NCBI GenBank assembly: GCA_017462125.1
Contig: JAFTRQ010000131.1
Coordinates: 1 to 36,681, forward strand
Direction: 5' to 3'
DNA: 36,681 bases
Source: Clostridia bacterium
GTDB lineage: Bacteria > Bacillota_A > Clostridia > Oscillospirales > CAG-272
The notes under the pieces were generated by a model that saw only the letters and a list, made by a program, of their open reading frames with translations, was not told the origin of the DNA and made no database searches. Positions 32,350 through 36,681 of the stretch are shown here, one piece after another. Position 1 is the stretch's first letter. Each line of letters starts with the position of its first letter. Both the position numbers and the translations under genes were made by a program.

Positions 32350-34344
32350 ATGAACAGAGCAGAGCAATTATATGCGATCGCGCTTTCGGTTGCGGAAAAT
32401 GAAGCGGCGGCAAAAAAGTATGCAGACCATTTGGAATCCCTGTTTGATGTGATCCTGCCCGAAAGGATCGGTGATGCGTTTGCGGAGGCGGTGCGAGCAG
32501 AGGACTATCACAGAGCGGTCGCGCTTTGCGCAGACTGTTATCGCACCAAAGCCGCTGCTTCGGTCAGCGAGCTTTCAGCCGAGGAATCCTATCACGAAGC
32601 CATCGCTGACAATGCCGCGGCAGGTGTGATGCGGGAGATCAATATCGATTGGAGCTTTCCCGACGGAGAGGTAGACTATCTGTTTGACCCTACCGCAATT
32701 CACGGCCCCCGCAATCACGAGTGGCTCTGGCAATTTAACCGTCATTCCTATTGGAAGGATATGGCACGCGCATACGTTGCCACGGGAGACGAAAAATATG
32801 CCGTTGCGTTTCGGCGTCAGCTTCTCAAATGGATCGCGCAGACCGATATTCCCGAAAAATGGAACGATCCCGGAAGCGCTTGGAGAACCATTGAGTGCGG
32901 CCTTCGGTTGTTGGGCTCTTGGCAGGTAGCCTTTGACGGCTTCCGCAGATCAAAATCGGTGGAGGACGTAACCCTGCTTTTGATGATTGCTTCTATGCAT
33001 AAGCAATCTCTCCATTTGGTTGCCCATCCCACGGGAGGAAATTGGCTGATGATGGAATCCAACGGTGTCTATACCTTCTCCGCGCTTTTTGACGAGCTTT
33101 CCGACTCTAAGCAAAACAGAGAGATCGCTACGGAGCGTCTTTTCAAGGAGATGCAAAAGCAGATCCTGCCCGACGGAATGCACAACGAGCTGTCTCCCGA
33201 CTATCAAAGCGTGGTATTCCATTGTGCGGTGAATTATTATGGTCTTGCGGTATCGCTTGGCAAAGGGGGAGAGATCCCGCCCGCCTTCGTGGAGCTGATC
33301 GAGAGCACCACCAACGCCGCTATCCTGCTATCCACTCCTGCCTTGACACAGCCGAGGACAAACGATACCTACACGATCCCCACAAAGCGATTCACCTCGC
33401 GCACCGAGGCTCTGATCGAAAAAAAGCCCGAATATGTGTTTGTCAATACAAACCGCCACGAGGGAGCGCCGCCTATAGGCGATACCGCATCCGTGTATCT
33501 TCCTTATGCAGGCTTTGCTGTCATGCGCTCGGATTGGAGCGGAGACGCTACCTACCTTTGCTTTGACGTTGGCCCCCTCGGAACGGGACATATGCATCAG
33601 GATAAGCTGAATATCATCCTTTATAAGGGGGACGAGGAGCTTCTTTATGATGATGGCGGCGGACAGTATGAGATCTCTCGCGCAAGAAGCTACGGCTTGT
33701 CGGGATATAGCCATAATACTGTGCTTGTGGATGGCAGAGCACAGGACAGAAGAGCGCCCCTGCAGTCTACGGAGCCGATCGATGCCTGTTGGATCACAAA
33801 TGAGCAATTTGATTATGCCTGCGCTACTTATGAGGACGATTTCGGAGGTGATCATATCAAGCCCGCCGTCCATAAGCGTGAGGTCAGATTCTGTAAGCCC
33901 GGCTTCTTCTGCGTTTCCGATACCTTGACCTCAACAGACGGGAATCCCCACAGATACGACCTGCTTTTCCATCTTGATACCACCCGTGTAAAGCCGCTTC
34001 CCGAATATAAAAACGGTATGATCTCGGACTTTGGCAGAAAATATGAGCTTGTGATGATCCCCATCGACGAGCATGGGGAGCGCGTTGTGGCATCCACCGT
34101 ATCAGCCCAGACCGAGCCCTATTATCAGGGCTGGTACAACGGCAGAAACGAGAGCAATCTTCACGAAGCGATCACGGTTATGAGAAGGGTAGACGGCCTC
34201 GCAAATACACGTTTCACCACGCTGCTGTTTCCTGTGGCAACAGGAGGGGAAATGCCCGACGTTGTGCGCGATGAGAACGGAATGATCAGAGTAACCTTTG
34301 AGGGTAAGAGCTATATCCTCGATCTGAATAATTTGAATCAATAA
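32350..34344 (+). CDS. heparinase II/III-like polysaccharide lyase family protein
   Basis: A 664-residue protein with the heparinase II/III layout: an N-terminal alpha/alpha toroid (about 80-370) and a C-terminal beta-sandwich (about 380-660). Hallmarks are the helices around NHEWLWQFNRHSYW and AWRTIECGLRLLGSW, TGGNWLMMESNG, HNELSPDYQSVVFH with a candidate catalytic Tyr, GHMHQDKLNIILY (His414 and His416), and YSHNTVLVDG. Family members cleave uronate-containing glycans by beta-elimination. No signal peptide is visible, so it would act on imported oligosaccharides. AAGGAGAG lies 6 bases before the ATG. The linkage specificity is unknown. Confidence 0.87.
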   Translation: MNRAEQLYAIALSVAENEAAAKKYADHLESLFDVILPERIGDAFAEAVRAEDYHRAVALCADCYRTKAAASVSELSAEESYHEAIADNAAAGVMREINIDWSFPDGEVDYLFDPTAIHGPRNHEWLWQFNRHSYWKDMARAYVATGDEKYAVAFRRQLLKWIAQTDIPEKWNDPGSAWRTIECGLRLLGSWQVAFDGFRRSKSVEDVTLLLMIASMHKQSLHLVAHPTGGNWLMMESNGVYTFSALFDELSDSKQNREIATERLFKEMQKQILPDGMHNELSPDYQSVVFHCAVNYYGLAVSLGKGGEIPPAFVELIESTTNAAILLSTPALTQPRTNDTYTIPTKRFTSRTEALIEKKPEYVFVNTNRHEGAPPIGDTASVYLPYAGFAVMRSDWSGDATYLCFDVGPLGTGHMHQDKLNIILYKGDEELLYDDGGGQYEISRARSYGLSGYSHNTVLVDGRAQDRRAPLQSTEPIDACWITNEQFDYACATYEDDFGGDHIKPAVHKREVRFCKPGFFCVSDTLTSTDGNPHRYDLLFHLDTTRVKPLPEYKNGMISDFGRKYELVMIPIDEHGERVVASTVSAQTEPYYQGWYNGRNESNLHEAITVMRRVDGLANTRFTTLLFPVATGGEMPDVVRDENGMIRVTFEGKSYILDLNNLNQ

Positions 34345-34389
34345 AAAATCGGTCTTGTCAGTTTTTTGAAAGGAGGTAGTGAGATCGTT

Positions 34390-35649
34390 ATGTCTTCGTA
34401 TAATGAATTGATCAAAAATTTTGAGCGTATTCGGGCGTATATGCGCGATTTTTACGTTTATGGCTTCAAGAGTCGTGATGACTATCAGAGCAAGAGTGCG
34501 CGCTCTTACGACGACGAGCGTCGCCGTCTTGAAAGCTGGCTTGGCGACCATATGGGCTTTGTTCGCACTCCTGAAGGTAAAAATGTTTTTATCTCCATCG
34601 ATAGCCGAACGATCAGGCACAATCCGCTATACAATGCTTGGAAAGCAAAGAGCTTTACCGACGGCGATATTACGTTGCATTTCATTATTTTTGACATCCT
34701 CCACGATCCGTCCGTGAAGAAAACCATCTCCGAGCTGCTTTCAGAAATTGATGAGAAATACCTGTCGGGATTTGAAAGCCCCCAGATGTACGATGAATCT
34801 ACCGTTCGCAAAAAGCTCAAGGAATACTGCGAGGCGGGAATTGTCGTTGCAGAAAAAGAAGGACGAAAGATGTATTACCGTCGAACAGACAGCACCGACG
34901 TCTCGGATTTGAACGACGTTCTTCATTATTTCTCTGAGGCCGCCCCCTGCGGTGTGATCGGATCGTTTATTCTCGATAAAGAGGAATCGGACACAGATGC
35001 ATTCACATTCAAGCATCATTACATAACGGGAGCCATTGATAGCGGAGTCCTTGCGGCGCTTTTCACTGCAATGAGAGAAAAGCGAGTTGTAACAATATCA
35101 AATATGAGTCGCCGCAGAGATCTGCCGAGAAAGAACAGGATCATTCCTCTTCGCGTATTTATCAGTGTGCAGAGCGGCAGACAGTATCTTCTGGCATATC
35201 TTCCCGAATACAACCATTTTCAATCCTACAGAGTTGATTACTTATCGAATATTAAGCTTGAAGACTCTACTCCGCGCTTTGACGAGCTTCGCGCGGAGCT
35301 TGACAGAATGCAGAGCAAAATGTGGGGCGTCAGCGTGAAACGCAACAAATGGGGCACAGAACACCTTGAGCACGTGGAATTTACGGTTAAGGTGGAGGAC
35401 AACGAGGAGTATATCGTCAAGCGCCTTGAACGCGAAAAGCGTATCGGAACAGTCGAAAAGCTCGACGAGAATACCTACCGCTTTTCTGCGGACGTCTACG
35501 ATGCAAGCGAAATGATCCCGTGGATCAGAACCTTCATCTGCCGTATCGTGAAAATGAGCTTCTCCAACCGTAGCATTGAAAATCAGTTTAAGAAGGATCT
35601 TGAGGCTATGTACCTGATGTACGATGTCAGAAGGGAGGTGGGCGAATGA
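34390..35649 (+). CDS. WYL domain-containing transcriptional regulator, first of a pair
   Basis: A 419-residue protein. About 95 N-terminal residues of unknown fold precede a winged-helix-like segment (about 97-165: LHFIIFDILHD, then ESTVRKKLKEYCEAGIVVAEKEGRKMYYRR). The WYL domain follows (about 212-290), in which RQYLLAY replaces the canonical WYL line and SYRVDYLSNI is conserved. A WCX-like C-terminus runs to 419. WYL proteins sense ligands, often nucleic-acid-derived or nucleotide-like, and regulate transcription. The ATG at 34390 is 12 bases after AAAGGAGGT, a long gap, but no closer in-frame start exists. It begins 45 bases after the heparinase gene with no terminator seen, and overlaps the next gene by 4 bases. 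Confidence 0.85.
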   Translation: MSSYNELIKNFERIRAYMRDFYVYGFKSRDDYQSKSARSYDDERRRLESWLGDHMGFVRTPEGKNVFISIDSRTIRHNPLYNAWKAKSFTDGDITLHFIIFDILHDPSVKKTISELLSEIDEKYLSGFESPQMYDESTVRKKLKEYCEAGIVVAEKEGRKMYYRRTDSTDVSDLNDVLHYFSEAAPCGVIGSFILDKEESDTDAFTFKHHYITGAIDSGVLAALFTAMREKRVVTISNMSRRRDLPRKNRIIPLRVFISVQSGRQYLLAYLPEYNHFQSYRVDYLSNIKLEDSTPRFDELRAELDRMQSKMWGVSVKRNKWGTEHLEHVEFTVKVEDNEEYIVKRLEREKRIGTVEKLDENTYRFSADVYDASEMIPWIRTFICRIVKMSFSNRSIENQFKKDLEAMYLMYDVRREVGE

Positions 35650-36557
35650 TATTCAGCGAGCTTTACTCTGCATATTACAATGCGGTAGCCGCCATTATAT
35701 CGGGTATCATTGACGGCGAGCACTCCGAAAAGGAATTGCAAAAGATCGTTGCCGATCGTGCATTTGGTGAGAGTGTGCTGACGATTATGCCATCCCTCAA
35801 AAATGAAAAATGGCAGCTTGTGCATCCCGATATGACCACTTCACTTGAGCACAAGCCCACAATGCCTCTGACCACGCTTCAAAAACAATGGCTAAAGGCA
35901 ATCTCCCTTGATCCTCGTGTAAAGCTGTTTGGTGTTGAGTTTCCGAATCTCGATGACGTAGAGCCTCTATTCACTCCTGCGGATTATCACGTTTACGACA
36001 AATACAGCGACGGTGATCCCTTTGAGGACGCGGAATATATAAGACAGTTCAAGGTCATTTTAGAGGCGATCCGTAACGATTCGCAGATCAAATTTGAAAT
36101 GGTCAACCGCAAGGGCAACACGATGTTTGTCAGATGCCGCCCCGTGCGACTTGAATATTCCGAAAAGGATGACAAGTTCAGATTGATCACGGCGGGATGG
36201 CGAGCTGTTACAATAGTCAATCTTGCTAAGATCAGATCCTGCGTCCATTATACCGGAGAAAGGCAATCGGTCGGCGAGGAAAAAGCGGTAATATACGATA
36301 CGATCACCGTGAGGATACTCGACGAGCGAAATGCGCTCGAGCGATTTATGCTCCACTTTGCCCATTTTGAAAAGCAAGCCGAAAAGCTTGACAAAAAGCA
36401 CTATCTTGTAAAAATTAAATATGCTCACGATGATGAACCCGAAATGGTGATCAGAATCCTTTCCTTCGGACCGTTGGTGGAGGTCTTGGAGTCGGAATCC
36501 TTCCGAAAATTAGTCATCGAAAAGCTGAAAAAACAGTTAAACTGCGGACTCAAATGA
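35646..36557 (+). CDS. second WYL domain protein, apparently without its own HTH
   Basis: A 303-residue protein. The first 140 residues are helical and lack a recognisable helix-turn-helix. A degenerate WYL region lies at about 145-210 (NRKGNTMFVRCRPVRLEYSEKDDKFRLITAGW), followed by a C-terminal domain with YLVKIKYAHDDEPEMVIRILSFG, similar in kind to WCX. GGGAGGTG lies 5 bases before the ATG, and the ATGA overlap couples it to the first WYL gene. A plausible reading (inference) is a heteromeric regulator in which the first protein binds DNA and the second adds a ligand-sensing or partner surface. A strong terminator begins inside its last codons. Confidence 0.8.
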   Translation: MIFSELYSAYYNAVAAIISGIIDGEHSEKELQKIVADRAFGESVLTIMPSLKNEKWQLVHPDMTTSLEHKPTMPLTTLQKQWLKAISLDPRVKLFGVEFPNLDDVEPLFTPADYHVYDKYSDGDPFEDAEYIRQFKVILEAIRNDSQIKFEMVNRKGNTMFVRCRPVRLEYSEKDDKFRLITAGWRAVTIVNLAKIRSCVHYTGERQSVGEEKAVIYDTITVRILDERNALERFMLHFAHFEKQAEKLDKKHYLVKIKYAHDDEPEMVIRILSFGPLVEVLESESFRKLVIEKLKKQLNCGLK

Positions 36558-36575
36558 GAGTTCGCAGCTTTTTTT
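36542..36575 (+). terminator. intrinsic terminator of the WYL pair
   Basis: A 10-bp stem (36542-36551 with 36558-36567, one G-T wobble) has the WYL stop codon in its 6-base loop and is followed by seven T's. Confidence 0.92.
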
Positions 36576-36577
36576 CC

Positions 36578-36606
36578 GTGAAAAACGGTGACCGGAATGG
36601 TAAAAT
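36578..36606 (+). promoter_or_regulatory. possible promoter leading out of the window
   Basis: GTGAAA (36578-36583), 17 bp, TAAAAT (36601-36606) with an extended -10 TG at 36598-36599. The -35 matches 4 of 6 positions. The last 75 bases show no convincing coding start. Confidence 0.4.
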
Positions 36607-36681
36607 ATGCTTGCAAGGTTACTTCAAGCCGGTGTTTGAGTCAATCCTTCACAGCGGTGCATGAGGATATTCCAAAGTGTA

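Noticed and set aside
36661..36681. ATG near the right end as the start of a new gene
   Set aside because: Only seven codons are visible and no clear ribosome site precedes it.
1..36681. tRNA, rRNA, CRISPR array, riboswitch, phage or transposase genes
   Set aside because: Looked for on both strands; no cloverleaf, repeat-spacer pattern, known aptamer core or transposase motif could be recognised by eye.

Overview
The window reads as a chromosomal segment of a spore-forming member of the Bacillota, class Clostridia, probably an uncultured gut-type bacterium (inference). Supporting signs are the spoVB-mazG-hup-rqcP-yabP-yabQ-divIC cluster, a HemZ-type radical SAM protein, CdaA/CdaR, one long bifunctional Rel protein, DUF5662, strong AGGAGG-type ribosome binding sites, and sigma-A promoters with TTGNNN-N17-TATAAT spacing, usually with an extended -10 (TGn). 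Base composition looks roughly balanced. I see no rRNA, tRNA, CRISPR array, insertion sequence or phage module.

Layout. (1) 1-6434: accessory genes: a nitroreductase, a TIM-barrel sugar-phosphate isomerase/epimerase, a 794-residue lipoprotein with carbohydrate-binding-like repeats, a HisJ-type PHP phosphatase, a DUF5662 protein and a small lipoprotein. (2) 6505-12295: a D-Ala-D-Ala carboxypeptidase, glucose-6-phosphate isomerase, a tiny P-loop protein, then an Lrp/AsnC regulator overlapping an aminotransferase and followed by a membrane protein. (3) 12580-28303: a long one-strand run: nicotinate phosphoribosyltransferase, diadenylate cyclase CdaA with CdaR, a COG2509 flavoprotein, RecJ, RelA/SpoT, Dtd, HemZ, a uridine-kinase-like P-loop kinase, an MTA/SAH deaminase-type amidohydrolase and a SpoVB/MurJ-family flippase. 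c-di-AMP synthesis and (p)ppGpp metabolism therefore sit a few genes apart. (4) 28340-31170: mazG, hup, rqcP, yabP, yabQ, divIC, in the order familiar from Bacillus subtilis but with hup inserted. (5) 31300-36557: a minus-strand DMT transporter diverging from a cytosolic heparinase II/III-like protein, followed by two overlapping WYL-domain genes that end at a strong terminator.

The most interesting signals are regulatory. yabP is preceded by a perfect 11-bp inverted repeat whose 3' arm contains its Shine-Dalgarno and is followed by six T's and the start codon. A sigma-E-like promoter is placed so that its transcript would begin in the loop and lack the 5' arm. This predicts that read-through mRNA from hup-rqcP is terminated or untranslated while sporulation mRNA is translatable. 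dacF has a similar hairpin. A second sigma-E-like promoter precedes spoVB, and a near-consensus sigma-A promoter inside yabQ could free divIC from sporulation control. At coding level there is a striking preference for C-ending Asp/Asn/His/Tyr codons directly before Val codons (24 of 24 cases counted by hand in cdaR, recJ and relA). I found no clearly new multi-gene system. The tandem WYL genes at the right edge are the best lead for one lying outside the window.
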